Program-made: the position numbers and the translations under genes | NCBI RefSeq assembly: GCF_902167145.1 | Contig: NC_050104.1 | Span: forward strand, 104,419,849 to 104,483,848 | Direction: 5' to 3' | Length of the DNA: 64,000 nucleotides | Source of the DNA: Zea mays | Lineage: Eukaryota; Streptophyta; Magnoliopsida; Poales; Poaceae | The notes under the pieces: generated by a model | What the model was told of the DNA's origin: nothing | The model's input: the letters and a program-made list of their open reading frames with translations, nothing else | The model's database searches: none | In this document: one piece after another, positions 33,103 to 46,013 of the stretch | Layout: the number at the start of each line of letters is the position of its first letter | Numbering within the stretch: position 1 is the first letter of the stretch

Positions 33103-35267
33103 ATGGGTAGAACTTACAAAGATGATCTATATTCCAGGGATTGGGAAGAGGTACTCCTTCTGTTGTGGCAAGGCGGACACACCCGGGTCAGCATACTTCC
33201 ATCACCTTGAAGGGTCCTTCCCAACTGGGGGAGAGTTTATGGAGCCCTTCTCGGTTCAGTACTCGCCTTAGGACCAGGTCCCCGACCTTGAGCTCCCTAC
33301 TATGCACAAACCGTTAGTGGTAGCGCCTGAGCGCTTGGTTGTACCGTGCATTTCGGATCGCCGCTTGCCATCTGCGTTCGTCGATGAAGTCCACGTCCTC
33401 ACGCTGTAGCTATTCCTGCATAGACTCATCGAAATACTGGACACGTGGGGAGCACATAATGATTTCTGGGGGAAGGCAGGCTTCGGCCCCGTAGACCAGG
33501 AAGAACAGGGTCTCCTCGGTAGCTCGGCTGGGTGTGGTCCGATTCCCCCATAGTACGGACGGAAGCTCATTGACCCAATTTGCACCATGCTTTTTTAAGC
33601 AGTCATAGGTGCGTGTCTTGAGTCCCCTGAGGATTTCTGCATTTGCCCTCTCAGCCTGGCCGTTGCTCCTGGGATGAGCCACAGACGCAAAGCAGAGCTG
33701 AGTGCCGATGCCCTCGCAATACTCTCGGAAGAGCCGACTTTTGAACTAGGTCCTGTTGTCCGTAATGATACGGCTTGGGACCCCAAATCTGCAGACAATC
33801 GACTTGAGGAAAGCAACAACAGCACCTTGGGTGATACTGACCACAGGGGTTGCCTCTGGCCACTTTGTGAACTTGTCGATGGCGACAAAGAGGAAACGGT
33901 ACCCGCCGACAGCCCTGGGGAATGGCCCCAGGATATCCACCCCCCATACGGCGAATGGCCAGGAGGGTGGAATCATTTGCAGAGCCTGAACCGGTGTGTG
34001 TATCTGCTTTGCATAGAATTGACATGCTTCGCAGGACTTTACCAACTCAGCTGCATCCTGGAGAGCAGTTGGCCAGTAGAAGCCATGCCAGAAGGCCTTA
34101 CCAACCAGTGTGTGGGATGATGAATGATTTACGCACTCTCCTCCATGGATCTCCGCGAGTAGCTCACGGACCTCCTCCTGGGTGATGCACCGCATGAGAA
34201 TGTCGTTGGCGCCACGGCGGTATAGATCCCCTTCTACCACCGTGTATCGTTTAGCCAACCGCACTATGCGCTCTGCGGTCACATGGTGTTTAGGAAGGAT
34301 ATTTTCTTTCAGGTAGTCATGGATCTCAGAGATTCATGCATCGAGACCACTCTGAGCCACTGACTATGGCGCTAAGAGGTTGGCAGGACCCTCTATAGCA
34401 CACACAGTCCTTGGTGGGTCCTGCGGATGGAACACTACGGGACCGCTAGCTTCGAGGTGCTAGTCTCGCCCCCTTCGCCCGGTTCGGCAGGCTGGGCGAT
34501 AGGTTTCAGCAGCCGTCTTTCGAAGACGCCCTCGGGCACGGGTGCCCAAGTTGATGCCCTCATGGAGAGTTCATCTGCCGCTGAGTTGTTAGCCCGAGGA
34601 ACATGCTGCAGTTCTAGGGCAGTGAAGTCCTTTTCCAGCTTCCTTACATGGAGGAGGTAAGCTGCGAGCCTGTGCTCGTTGCAGCTACATTCTCCGCGGA
34701 CCTGCTTGATAATCAGATGGGAGTCCCCCTTCACGAGGAGCTGGCGGATCCCTAGGGATAGGGCCGCAGTCAAACCGAAGATCAAAGCTTCATACTCTGC
34801 CATGTTGTTGGTGGCCTTGAACTCAAGGTGCACCATGTACTTCACTTGATCTCCGCTTGGGTCGATGAGGACCACTCCGGCACCGCCACCCTGCTGTCGG
34901 GCAGATCCGTCGAAGAAGAGCGTTCAGTGGGGCTCGGTGAAGACCGGAGCCTTGGGCTCCGCAGGTGTAGGATCCGAATCGGGATCCGGACCCCCAGGAG
35001 CGCTCGGGGAAGGGGTCCACTCCATAATGAAGTCAGCCAGGACCTGGCTCTTGACAGCGTGGCGAGGCTGGAAGTCCAGTTGGAACTCGGCAAGCTCCGC
35101 CGCCCACTTGGCGATGTTGCCCGTGGCGTTAGAGTTGTGAAAGATGGCCTTTAACGGGTAGGAGGTCACCACCACAACCCTGTGTGCCTAAAAATAGTGG
35201 CACAACTTCCTGGACGCAACAAATACAACATAGATAAGCTTGTGCGTCTCAAGGTACCTGGCCTTTG
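33103..35267 (-). pseudogene. pol: pol of element A: RNase H and integrase part
   Basis: Minus strand. From 35267: the end of the RT-linked RNase H (YPLKAIFHNSNATGNIAKWA), then a second RNase H-like domain at 34875-34435 with TNNMAEYEALIFGLTAALSL and a DSHLI motif, a frame change near 34300-34430, then integrase from 34282 with an HHCC finger (HSSSHTLVG...CEACQ), WGVDILGPFP and IITDN of the DDE core, and HPRSNGQAERAN with the catalytic Glu. A TAG at 33746 interrupts integrase just after IITDN. The end at 33103 (NPWNIDHLCKFYP, stop) is normal for Tat elements. A TAG near 35188 also breaks the RNase H. Upstream codons continue at 43884 across the insertion at 35268-43878. Confidence 0.85.
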
Positions 35268-38200
35268 TGTAATACCCGATTTGTAAAAGCATAGAAAATG
35301 ATATTATTTCCCTCATATGTATTGCCTCTATTCATTTACACATGTGGACACCACATTTGAAACAAAAAAAATAATAAAAGACGTACCATTAATTTATGCA
35401 TCATGCTGAGGTTTTATTTTGTGTGCATTTTGTGATAATATAAAAATATGGTAAAAAGAAATATATTAAAGTTCAAAGTGGAATTTGGCATTTAAAGAAA
35501 TTCTAGAAATTAGAAAAAAGAGAAGAAAATAAATATAATGTGGAGAGAAATAAGTAAATAAAGTCATGTGATTCCTATAATAGGGTTTTAATTTGTATAA
35601 TTGACTCAAAGGTGAAACTCATATTCAAATTCAAATTTATGTTCAAAAGAATTAAGGATAAAAGAAAATAGAAAATAAAATATAAAAGAAAAGGAAAAAG
35701 AAAAGAAAAGAGAAAGTGGGCTCACTGCGCCATTTCAGCCCACCAACTCCTCCACTCTTCAGCCCAGGTCGGGCCCAAATCCCCTCGGATGCCGCTCAGC
35801 TCAATTCCTTTGTGCCGCTCACCCTATTCACTGTTCCGTGGGGCCCACGCGCCAGCCTCCCCACCCGCACGCGGGCGCTGCGCCTCGTCGCTGGCTGTTG
35901 CGCGCGCGGACACCAGCCGGCGGGGCCCACATCCCAGACACACGTACCGCACCTGGGTACGCTTTCTCCCACTAACGCCGAGCCCCACGATTGACCGCGT
36001 TTCCATCCTCCCCGCTAACAGAATGCCGTCGAGGCCGCCATTGCTGGGTCGCTGAAGACCTCCGCAGATTCCGGAAATCTGTTGCAACAACTTGATGCCG
36101 GGTTTCGCTAAGAAGTTGGAGGGTGGAATCGCCTTGCGCCTGGGTATAAAAATCTGTGGCCGCGTTCCCTGGATTCCAAACCAAAGTCACCGTGGAGCTC
36201 ACCGTAGAATAGGGCATGTGCCACCACCACGGAATTCGCCTTGCCGCCGCTCGGGAATTTATCCTGGCGGATCTGGGGGCTTCGCCTGGGGGTGTAGAAG
36301 GCGCACCGGGTCTCTCTGGTTGGGATTGCCGACCGGGGGCCCCGCGATTCCTTGCCAGAGCTCGGCCGCCGCCGTAGCACCGCCATACGCCGTGGTCAGG
36401 GATTATGGCTACGCGACTCACGGTAAGCTCTCCTTCCCTCGACTCGCGTTCATCTCTATCTTGTGTTGCCTCGTCCGAATTTAAGTTTTGGGGGCAAAAT
36501 CATCTAGAGCGCCCAGGAATTCTTCGCCGCGTTGTGGCTCTGTCGTGGCGCCATTGCGTGTCGAGGACCAGCTCTGGTGTCAACTCGACCGCTAGTACGT
36601 TGCTTTGATTCTACTCATTCGTTCGTCCGCATCGCGTTGCACCGATTAGCACGATGAAGGGGTGTCGGTTCTGCCTTCACCGGCGGGGCGTCACGGCCAA
36701 ACAGTGCGCGCCGCCGCCCTGCTGCGGTGGGAGAAGGAAGACGAGGTCTGTACCACTGGATTATCATCCAACGAACACGATTGATCCCGGGTTGATGTCG
36801 TTTCAGCCGTTAGATCGGGATGAACGGTTGGGATGGGATCTGGCGTACCCGTTCGCATAATGGGTTCAGCGCCGTTGGATCAAATCTCAACGAATAGTAA
36901 CGAATAGTTTCATGCATTGAAACCCTGACCGTTGATCCCTGGGATAACGGTTCGGATTAGATGTAACATACCCCTTCGCGCTATAAAATCTGAGCCGTAG
37001 GATTTAGATCTGTGGGCTGCGATCTCATACCACTTCACGATATAATCTAGGCGCTTGAACTAGGATCCAACGGCCGTGGGTGGCCCGTACCCCTTCGCCG
37101 TGGTCAATGTGCAAAAGAGACCCTGGACATTTTAATAACTAACCCGCTATCCTATGTAGTTCATAGATTGTTACCAATAGATCCGAAGCTTTATAAAAGT
37201 AACCCTGTGTATTTTAGAAATAGTGTCCGCAGTCCAAAGTAATTGGAATTTATGAATTAAATTGGGAAAACTGATTTCTAGTATGAAATTAATTGGAGAA
37301 ACTTGTATAAATCATAGAAAATTCATACTAGCTTCTTTTTAATCCATTCCAGTTCCTATAATTTAGTAATAATATTTTCTATCACTGAGTAACACTGTTC
37401 TAGCATGAAAACTAGATTAAAATTTATCACGCCATTATGTTTGTACCAAACACATAAGAACTCTAGAAATTCATAACTTCATAACGTAACCCCGAATTTA
37501 GCGGTTCTCGAACCCACGATATCATAGCAACACATAGATTATTATTATACTGTCTATTCATATGTTTGGAGTGATGTTAATTATGTCTATACCATGTTTG
37601 TTTGTATTGCTACGACTAGCGCGAGGTCACGAGTCATCTGAAAAAGCAAGTTGGTACCTGGAATCTCAAGTCACAGGCAAGTTGTGCCCTTGATCACTTC
37701 TTTTTACCTACTCATGTTCTGATTAATCATAATGATCTGCATAGGTTAATTTTGATGGGACCCAATAGGTTACCCTATTTTGTCTATCTTTATACCTTGT
37801 TTACCACTGAACTTTTTGGGTAGTACTTGCTAGTGCTTTATGTGGTTTTGGGTATGAAGATACATTATTCATGATCACACTTTTATTATCTGTTTATTAT
37901 CACTGTTCATGATAAGATCATTATGTTAATTGGAACATGGAGCGACCACCCAGGAAAACAGTGCTACCACAAGGGTTTATGGACGCCCTTGGCTGATTAA
38001 TTAGGAAAGCTAGTGGAGGACTACCTTACCCGAAAGGGGCAAGGGCAGTAGGGGAGTGGTCATTGTAGGGAGGTCCTTGGTTGATTTTGCTGCGATGGCG
38101 GTCAGGCAAGAACCCTGCATTGGAGCTTCCTATAAACTGTAGCGGGTTTTCTGAAGCTAGTGGAACTTTGTAAAGGCCTCGTAGTGTTACCCTGCCTCGC

Positions 38201-38903
38201 CTCCTCGGTAGAGGTGTATGGGAAGTCACGATCCCTTGGCAGATGGGTAACATGACTTGTGGGTAAAGATGCGCAACCTCTGCAGAGTGTAAAACTGGTA
38301 TACTAGCCGTGCTCACGGTCATGAGCAGCTCGGACCCTCACATGATTAATTTATGGAACTTAAATTCAATTTGTCATATGCATTGCATCGCAGGTGATGT
38401 TGTTACTTTTGTTCTACTATTTAATTGGGTTGATATTTACTTATACTTAGTAATTGCTAATAAAATTTTGACCAACTTTAAAAGCAATGCTCAGCTTCAA
38501 CCATCTCCGTTGGTAAGCCTTACACTTCACATGAGCTCCCATCTTTGGCGAGTTCATGCACATTATTCCCCACAACTTGTTGAGCGATGAACGTATGTGA
38601 GCTCACTCTTGCTGTCTCACACCCCCCACAGGTCAAGAACAGGTACCGCAGGATGAGGCGCTTGGAGGATGCTGCGATGAGTTCGTGAGAGGTCTAGGCC
38701 GTCGTCTCCCAGTCAACTTTGGGTTGCTGGACCGTTGTCTCCTTATAATGTAATTATTTATTTTGTATAGAACTCCTATTATATAGTAAAGATGTGACAT
38801 TCGATCCTGTGCCATGATTCATCATATGTGTGAGACTTGGTCCCAGCACACCTGGTGATTATGTTCGCGCTCGGGTCTTGGTGCCCCGAAACCCGGGTGT
38901 GAC
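35268..38903 (+). repeat. 5' LTR of element gamma
   Basis: This 3636-base LTR has TG...CA ends. An AT-rich first part is followed by a GC-rich stretch at 35710-36480 containing a TATA box, and then by AT-rich sequence. It contains open frames on both strands (36092-36484, 36421-35972), present in both LTRs, that do not look like known proteins. Confidence 0.93.
36145..36152 (+). promoter_or_regulatory. TATA box in the gamma 5' LTR
   Basis: TATAAAAA in the context GCCTGGGTATAAAAATC, about 880 bases inside the LTR; conserved at 41117-41124. Confidence 0.55.
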
Positions 38904-38907
38904 AGAA

Positions 38908-38918
38908 GTGGTATCAGA
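38908..38918 (+). other. Primer-binding site of element gamma
   Basis: TGGTATCAGAG four bases after the LTR end, matching the 3' end of initiator Met tRNA. Confidence 0.85.
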
Positions 38919-40221
38919 GGAATGTTGACTGTAGGACGAAACCTAGATAGAACTGGACAACCAATATTTACTTACCTTTGCTACTCTGATTCTTATCTAA
39001 ACTTTTCTTAATCTTTTCTCATCTATTTCCGCTTTACTCTGATTATTCTTACCTTTTCTTTCTAAATACAAATGTGGATTTCACACTTTGAAATCCTGTA
39101 CCTAAAGTAACCTTTAGGAATAGGAGACATACTCTTAGGAAAAAAAATCAAAACTGTTTTTATAAATATTTATGTACTTGAGTGTTTGTTCTTATGATAC
39201 TTGTATGATTTGGATCTTTGATTGAGTGTGATGGGTTGTGGAGTAATGTCCACAATTACATCTACATATATATAATGCTTATAAAACTAACTAGACAAAC
39301 TAGATTATACCTCATTAAAATATCTAGCCTAACAATATCTATCTCATCTTAAAAAGATTCTATCCTACACTCATAGATCCATCTTATCTTAACAGATACT
39401 ATATCTTGAAAAGATTTTATCGCATCCTAATAGATCTAACTGACCTTAAAAAAATTCTATCTTATCCTTATGGATTCATCTTGTCCCAATAAGCATATTT
39501 ATCCAGCACTAGTGTAACAACCATGATCTAATCCAATGTAATTAGATATTATCTAGTCTAATCTAATTATACCAATCTAATCTAGATCCCATCTAATCTA
39601 ATATGATCCAATCTAAAGTGAGTCATCTAACATGTTAGTTAATCTTGGTGAAATAGATTAGACTCTACTTTTATAGTCATGTTTTAACCTAAATTTGGTG
39701 CCCTGCACTAACTTGGTCATATACAACCAACCTCACCTACGTGTTGGGTTGCATAACCTGCCTAACCCGACCTAGAAGCAAAACAACAAGACAGATTCTG
39801 TTTAAACTTATTTAACTCATAACCACCGACTAACCTATTTTGTTTACCTACGAAACTGCCTTAACCACATATCTCTAATTCGGATAACAACATCAAGAAC
39901 GAAGACCGAAGAGGATCAACGTCATCAAGAAAGGATAAGCATCAACTCAAGTCTTCAAAGATCAAGTTGGACCACCAAAGGAATCAAGATTCGCTATGCA
40001 TGATGGAGTCCTTGCTTACCCTACTATGTCCTACCCAAGCCTATCCATGCTTTAAAGACATTTTTTTCTTACACATTTTGTGACTATACATATATATACC
40101 CATGCTTTCATAACCACTTTCTAAATAACATGAACTTATTATTAATTAGAAGTTAAAGGTTAAACTATAAATAAAGCTTTTTACATCCCTGTCCTTACAA
40201 ATCTCGGGGACGAGATTCTTT

Positions 40222-40237
40222 TTAAGGGGGTAGGATT
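40222..40237 (+). other. Polypurine tract of element gamma
   Basis: AAGGGGGTAGGAT directly before the 3' LTR start (TGTAATACCC at 40238). Confidence 0.75.
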
Positions 40238-43200
40238 TGTAATACCCGATTTGTAAAAGCATAGAAAATGATATTATTTCCCTCATATGTATTGCCTCTA
40301 TTCATTTACACATGTGGACACCACATTTGAAACAAAAAAATAAAAAATAAAAGACGTACCATTAATTTATGCATCATGCTGAGGTTTTATTTTGTGTGCA
40401 TTTTGTGATAATATAAAAATATGGTAAAAAATATATTAAAGTTCAAAGTGGAATTTGGCATCTAAAAGAAATTCTAGAAATTAGAAAAAAGAGAAGAAAA
40501 TAAATATAATGTGGAGAGAAATAAGTAAATAAAGTCATGTGATTCCTATAATAGGGTTTTAATTTGTATAATTGACTCAAAGGTGAAACTCATATTCAAA
40601 TTCAAATTTATGTTCAAAAGAATTAAGGATAAAAGAAAACAGAAAATAAAACATAAAAGAAAAAGGAAAAAGAAAAGAAAAGAGAAAGTGGGCTCACTGC
40701 GCCATTTCAGCCCACCAACTCCTCCACTCTTCAGCCCAGGTCGGGCCCAAATCCCCTCGGATGCCGCTCAGCTCAATTCCTTTGTGCCGCTCACCCTATT
40801 CACTGTTCCGTGGGGCCCACGCGCCAGCCTCCCCACCCGCGCGCGGGCGCTACGCCTCGTCGCTGGCTGTTGCGCGCGCGGACACCAGCCGGCGGGGCCC
40901 GCATCCCAGACACACGTACCGCACCTGGGTACGCTTTCTCCCACTGACGCCGAGCCCCACGATTGACCGCGTTTCCGTCCTCCCCGCTAACAGAATGCCG
41001 TCGCGGCCGCCATTGCTGGGTCGCTGAAGAGCTCCACAGATTCCGGAAATCTGTTGCAACAACTTGATGCCGGGTTTCGCTAGGAAGTTGGAGGGTGGAA
41101 TCGCCTTGCGCCTGGGTATAAAAATCTGTGGCCGCGTTCCCTGGATTCCAAACCAAAGTCACCGTGGAGCTCACCGTAGAATAGGGCATGTGCCGCCACC
41201 ACGGAATTCGCCTTGCCGCCGCTCGGGAATTTATCCTGGCGGATCTGGGGGCTTCGCCTGGGGGTGTAGAAGGCGCACCGGGTCTCTCTGGTTGGGATTG
41301 CCGATCGGGGGCCCCGCGATTCCTTGCCGGAGCTCGGCCGCCGCCGTAGCACCGCCATACGCCGTGGTCAGGGATTATGGCTGCGCGACTCACGGTAAGC
41401 TCTCCTTCCCTCGACTCGCGTTCATCTCTATCTTGTGTTGCCTCGTCCGAATTTAAGTTTTGGGGGCAAAATCATCTAGAGCGCCCAGGAATTCTTCGCC
41501 GCGTTGTGGCTCTGTCGTGGCGCCATTGCGTGTCGAGGACCAGCTCTGGTGTCAACTCGACCACTAGTACGTTGCTTTGATTCTACTCATTCGTTCGTCC
41601 GCATCGCGTTGCACCGATTAGCACGATGAAGGGGTGTCGGTTCTGCCTTCACCGGCGGGGCGTCACGGCCAAACAGTGCGCGCTGCCGCCCTACTGCGGT
41701 GGGAGAAGGAAGACGAGGTCTGTACCACTGGATTATCATCCAATGAACACGATTGATCCTGGGTTGATGTCGTTTCAGCCGTTAGATCGGGATGAACGGT
41801 TGGGATGGGATCTGGCGTACCCGTTCGCATAATGGGTTCAGCGCCGTTGGATCAAATCTCAACGAATAGTAACGAATAGTTTCATGTATTGAAACCCTGA
41901 CCGTTGATCCCTGGGATAACGGTTCGGATTAGAAGTAACATACCCCTTCGCGCTATAAAATCTGAGCCGTAGGATTTAAATCTGTGGGCTGCGATCTCAT
42001 ACCACTTCACGATATAATCTAGGCGCTTGAACTAGGATCCAACGGCCGTGGGCGGCCCATACCCCTTCGCCGTGGTCAATGTGCGAAAGAGACCCTGGAC
42101 ATTTTAATAACTAACCCGCTATCCTATGTAGTTCATAGATTGTTACCAATAGATCCGAAGCTTTATAAAAGTAACCCTGTGTATTTTAGAAATAGTGTCC
42201 GCAGTCCAAAGTAATTGGAATTTATGAATTAAATTGGGAAAACTGATTTCTAGTATGAAATTAATTGGAGAAACTTGTATAAATCATAGAAAATTCATAC
42301 TAGCTTCTTTTTAATCCATTCCAGTTCCTATAATTTAGTAATAATATTTTCTATCATTAAGTAACACTGTTCTAGCATGAAAACTAGATTAAAATTTATC
42401 ACGCCATTATGTTTGTACCAAACACATAAGAACTCTAGAAATTCATAACTTCATAACCGTAACCCCGAATTTAGCGGTTCTCGAACCCACGATATCATAG
42501 CAACACGTAGATTATTATTATACTGTCTATTCATATGTTTGGAGTGATGTTAATTATGTCTATACCATGTTTGTTTGTATTGCTACGACTAGCGCGAGGT
42601 CACGAGTCATCTGAAAAAGCAAGTTGGTACCTGGAATCTCAAGTCCCAGGCAAGTTGTGCCCTTGATCACTTCTTTTTACCTACTCATGTTCTGATTAAT
42701 CATAATGATCTGCATAGGTTAATTTTGATGGGACCCAATAGGTTACCCTAGTTTGTCTATCTTTATACCTTGTTTACCACTGAACTTTTTGGGTAGTACT
42801 TGCTAGTGCTTTATGTGGTTTTGGGTATGAAGATACATTATTCATGATCACACTTTTATTATCTGTTTATTATCACTGTTCATGATAAGATCATTATGTT
42901 AATTGGAACATGGAGCGACCACCCGGGAAAACAGTGCTACCACAAGGGTTTATGGACGCCCTTGGCTGATTAATTAGGAAAGCTAGTGGAGGACTACCTT
43001 ACCCGAAAGGGGCAAGGGCAGTAGGGGAGTGGTCATTGTAGGGAGGTCCTTGGTTGATTTTGCTGCGATGGCGGTCAGGCAAGAACCCTGCATTGGAGCT
43101 TCCTATAAACTGTAGTGGGTTTTCTGAAGCTAGTGGAACTTTGTAAAGGCCTCGTAGTGTTACCCTGCCTCACCTCCTCGGTAGAGGTGTATGAGAAGTC

Positions 43201-43878
43201 ACGATCCCTTGGCAGATGGGTAACATGACTTGTGGGTAAAGATGCGCAACCTCTGCAGAGTGTAAAACTGGTATACTAGCCGTGCTCACGGTCATGAGCA
43301 GCTCGGACCCTCACATGATTAATTTATGGAACTTAAATTCAATTTGTCATATGCATTGCATCGCAGGTGATGTTGTTACTTTTGTTCTACTATTTAATTG
43401 GGTTGGTATTTACTTATACTTAGTAATTGCTAATAAAATTTTGACCAACTTTAAAAGCAATGCTCAGCTTCAACCATCTCCGTTGGTAAGCCTTACACTT
43501 CACATGAGCTCCCATCTTTGGCGAGTTCATGCACATTATTCCCCACAACTTGTTGAGCGATGAACGTATGTGAGCTCACTCTTGCTGTCTCACACCCCCC
43601 CACAGGTCAAGAACAGGTACCGCAGGATGAGGCGCTTGGAGGATGCTGCGATGAGTTCGTGAGAGGTCTAGGCCGTCGTCTCCCAGTCAACTTTGGGTTG
43701 CTGGACCGTTGTCTCCTTATAATGTAATTATTTATTTTGTATAGAACTCCTATTATATAGTAAAGATGTGACATTCGATCCTGTGCCATGATTCATCATA
43801 TGTGTGAGACTTGGTCCCAGCACACCTGGTGATTATGTTCGCGCCCAGGTCTTGGTGCCCCGAAACCCGGGTGTGACA
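40238..43878 (+). repeat. 3' LTR of element gamma
   Basis: This 3641-base LTR is nearly identical to 35268-38903, with small indels in A-rich stretches and few substitutions. Ends in GGGTGTGACA and is followed by the CTTTG duplication. Confidence 0.94.
41117..41124 (+). promoter_or_regulatory. TATA box in the gamma 3' LTR
   Basis: TATAAAAA at the same relative place as in the 5' LTR; it could drive transcripts outward into element A. Confidence 0.5.
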
Positions 43879-43883
43879 CTTTG

Positions 43884-46013
43884 CCTCATGGAGGACCTCG
43901 CTGACATAGTAGACCGGCTTCTGGATGGTTCGGACCCCTGTGGTTGGTCCTGGCTCCTCAACCTCCTGGCCTTCCGTCAACATCGTGGTGGTCGGACCAC
44001 CACCTTCTCCTAGGGGAACTTCCTGACTCCTCTGGGGATGTTGTGCCGTCCTTTCGGCGACCAGCACCATGCTCACCACCTATGAAGTCGCTGCAATGTA
44101 TAAGTACAACGGCTCCCCCGGCTCTAGAGCTACCAGTATTGGCAGGGACACAAGGTGCTGCTTTAACTCTTGAAAGGCTCATTCTGCCTCTTCGGTCCAA
44201 GAGAATGGACCGAACTTCCGCAATAGCCTGAAGAAGGACAGCGCCCTCTCAGCTGGTCTTGAGATGAAGCGGCTAAGGGTGGCCAGTGACCCCGTAAGCT
44301 TCTGGACGTCTTTGATGCGGGCCGGAGGCCTCATTGCCTCAATTGCCTTTATCTTCTCTGGGTTTGCTTCGATGCCCCGGTGTGAAACCAGGAATCCCAG
44401 CAACTTCCCTGCGGAGACACGAAAGACGCACTTGTCTAGGTTCAGCTTCGTGCGTGTTGCGCGCAGCTTGTCGAAGACCAGGGTTAAGTTTTCCACTAGG
44501 GTCGACCCTCTCTTAGTCTTGACCATGATGTCATCAACGTATACCTCTACCCTATCCCTAATCAGGTCACCAAAAGTCTTACTCATCGCCCGTACAAATG
44601 TTGGCAAAGCGTTTTTTCAGACCGTAAGGCATTACAACATAACAGTAAAGCCCATCCATAGTTACAAAAGCGGTATGCTTCCTATCTTGCCTAGACATCT
44701 GGATCTGATGGAAACCAGAGTAAGCATCTAGTAAGGACAAGAGGTCGCACCCAGAGGTAGAATCCACGATTTGATCTATTCGTGGAAGTGGATATGGGTC
44801 CTTGGGACATGCCTTATTGAGGCTGGTGTAGTCGATGCACATCTGAAGCTTCCCATTAGCCTTGGGAACGATGACTGGGTTGGCCAGCCATACTGGGTGA
44901 TGGACCTCTTCGATGAAGCCAGCGTCCAACAGCTTCTGGACCTCCTTACAGATGAAGTCCTGCCACTCAATGGACTGTCTCCGAGGCTTCTGACTCTCCG
45001 GTTTGGCATCAGGGTGGATCTTCAGATGGTGCTCGATCATCTCCCTAGGGATCCCAGACATCTACGACGGTTCCCAAGCGAATACGTCAACATTTGCCTG
45101 GAGGAAGGCGATGAGCGCGATTTCCTATTTCTCCTCTAGATCACCCGCGACGCGAGTGGTCTGGGAGGAATCCGCGCTGAGTCGGATGGTCTTGACGGGG
45201 ACACCGTCTGCCCCAGTTGGTTGCACCTCAGGCACCTTGGCAGGCGTCTTGGTACAGGAAGTCGAGGGGTCCCTCCCCCCGTCATCCAGGCGAGCAGCTT
45301 CTGCCGCCAGGGCGTGCAGCTTCTTGACAGCTGCAAGCGCAGCAGGGCGGTCGCCCTGCACGGTGAGTACCCCAGCAGGGGACGACATCTTGAGGACCAA
45401 ATACCCATAATGGGCAATGGCCATGAACTAGTACAGGACCGGCCTGCCAATGATGGCATTGAAAGGGAGGTTAACCTCCGTAACGTCGAATTGGACGTTC
45501 TCAGTGTGGAAGTTCTCCTCGGTCCCGAATATAACCGGGAGTGCGATGCTCCCAAGGGTATACATCGGTTGAGGGCCCACTCCAGAGAACGGGCGAGAGG
45601 GTCCTAGTCGGGACCCTGGGATCTGCAGCTGCTTGAACGCAGCGTGGCTGATGACGTTGAGCCCTGCCCCACCATCAATCAGCACATGATGCAGCTTCAT
45701 GTTGGCGATGATAGGGGCGGTGATGAGAGGTAGTATACCAGCCTCTGCCATGTTTTCGAGGCAGTCGGATGCCCCGAAGGAGATAGTGGTACTCCGCCAC
45801 CGCTGATGGGGGGCTACCTTCGGGACCCTTAGGGTCACCGAAAGGACCTCGCGCCGTAGGGACTTCACGTTCCTACGGGAGGTGAGCTCCCAGCTTCCGC
45901 CATACATTACATACAGCTTCTTGCGGCGGTCGTCGTCATCACCAGAGTCGGAGTCTCCAGTGACGATGTCCTTGAGGACTTGCTCGGGGGTCTGATACCC
46001 GAGGTCCCGTTCT
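43884..46013 (-). pseudogene. pol: pol of element A: protease and reverse transcriptase part
   Basis: Minus strand from 46013: an acidic linker (SDSGDDDD), then an aspartic protease domain (ILPLITAPI, then HHVLIDGGAGLNVIS, ending FNAIIGRPVLY), a spacer, then RT with KPRRQSIEWQDFI, NPVIVPKANGKLQMCIDY, CPKDPYPLPRIDQIVDST and, in another frame, VEVYVDDIMVKTKRG. TAG stops at 45428, 45125 and 45062 interrupt one frame. Near 44612-44618 a homopolymer of A on the minus strand seems to have one extra base, splitting RT into two frames (45061-44579 and 44607-44179). The end (PVYYVSEVLHEAK) joins in frame to the RNase H at 35267 across element gamma. Confidence 0.88.

Larger units (their letters stand above)
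38904..40237 (+). other. Non-coding interior of element gamma
   Basis: Begins with a primer-binding site and ends with a purine-rich tract. Between 39290 and 39660 it is made of degenerate short repeats (AATCTAATC, GATTCTATC and CTTAT variants). No ORF of note and no trace of gag or pol. Confidence 0.85.
35268..43878 (+). mobile_element. Element gamma: non-autonomous LTR retrotransposon with 3.6 kb LTRs
   Basis: Two near-identical LTRs (35268-38903 and 40238-43878) flank only 1334 bases of non-coding interior. Ends are TGTAATACCC...GGGTGTGACA, and the target-site duplication is CTTTG on both sides (35263-35267 and 43879-43883). It has a primer-binding site and a polypurine tract but no gag or pol, so it depends on proteins of another element; the large size and empty interior fit the class called LARD. 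It interrupts pol of element A between RT and RNase H. By eye the LTRs differ at only a few tens of positions, so it is one of the younger insertions. Confidence 0.93.

Noticed and set aside
35972..36484. Conserved frames on both strands in the gamma LTRs (also 40800-41456)
   Set aside because: Conservation only reflects the recent duplication of the LTR. The two strands are open over the same bases and neither resembles a known protein. The splice-donor observation was kept as a finding instead.
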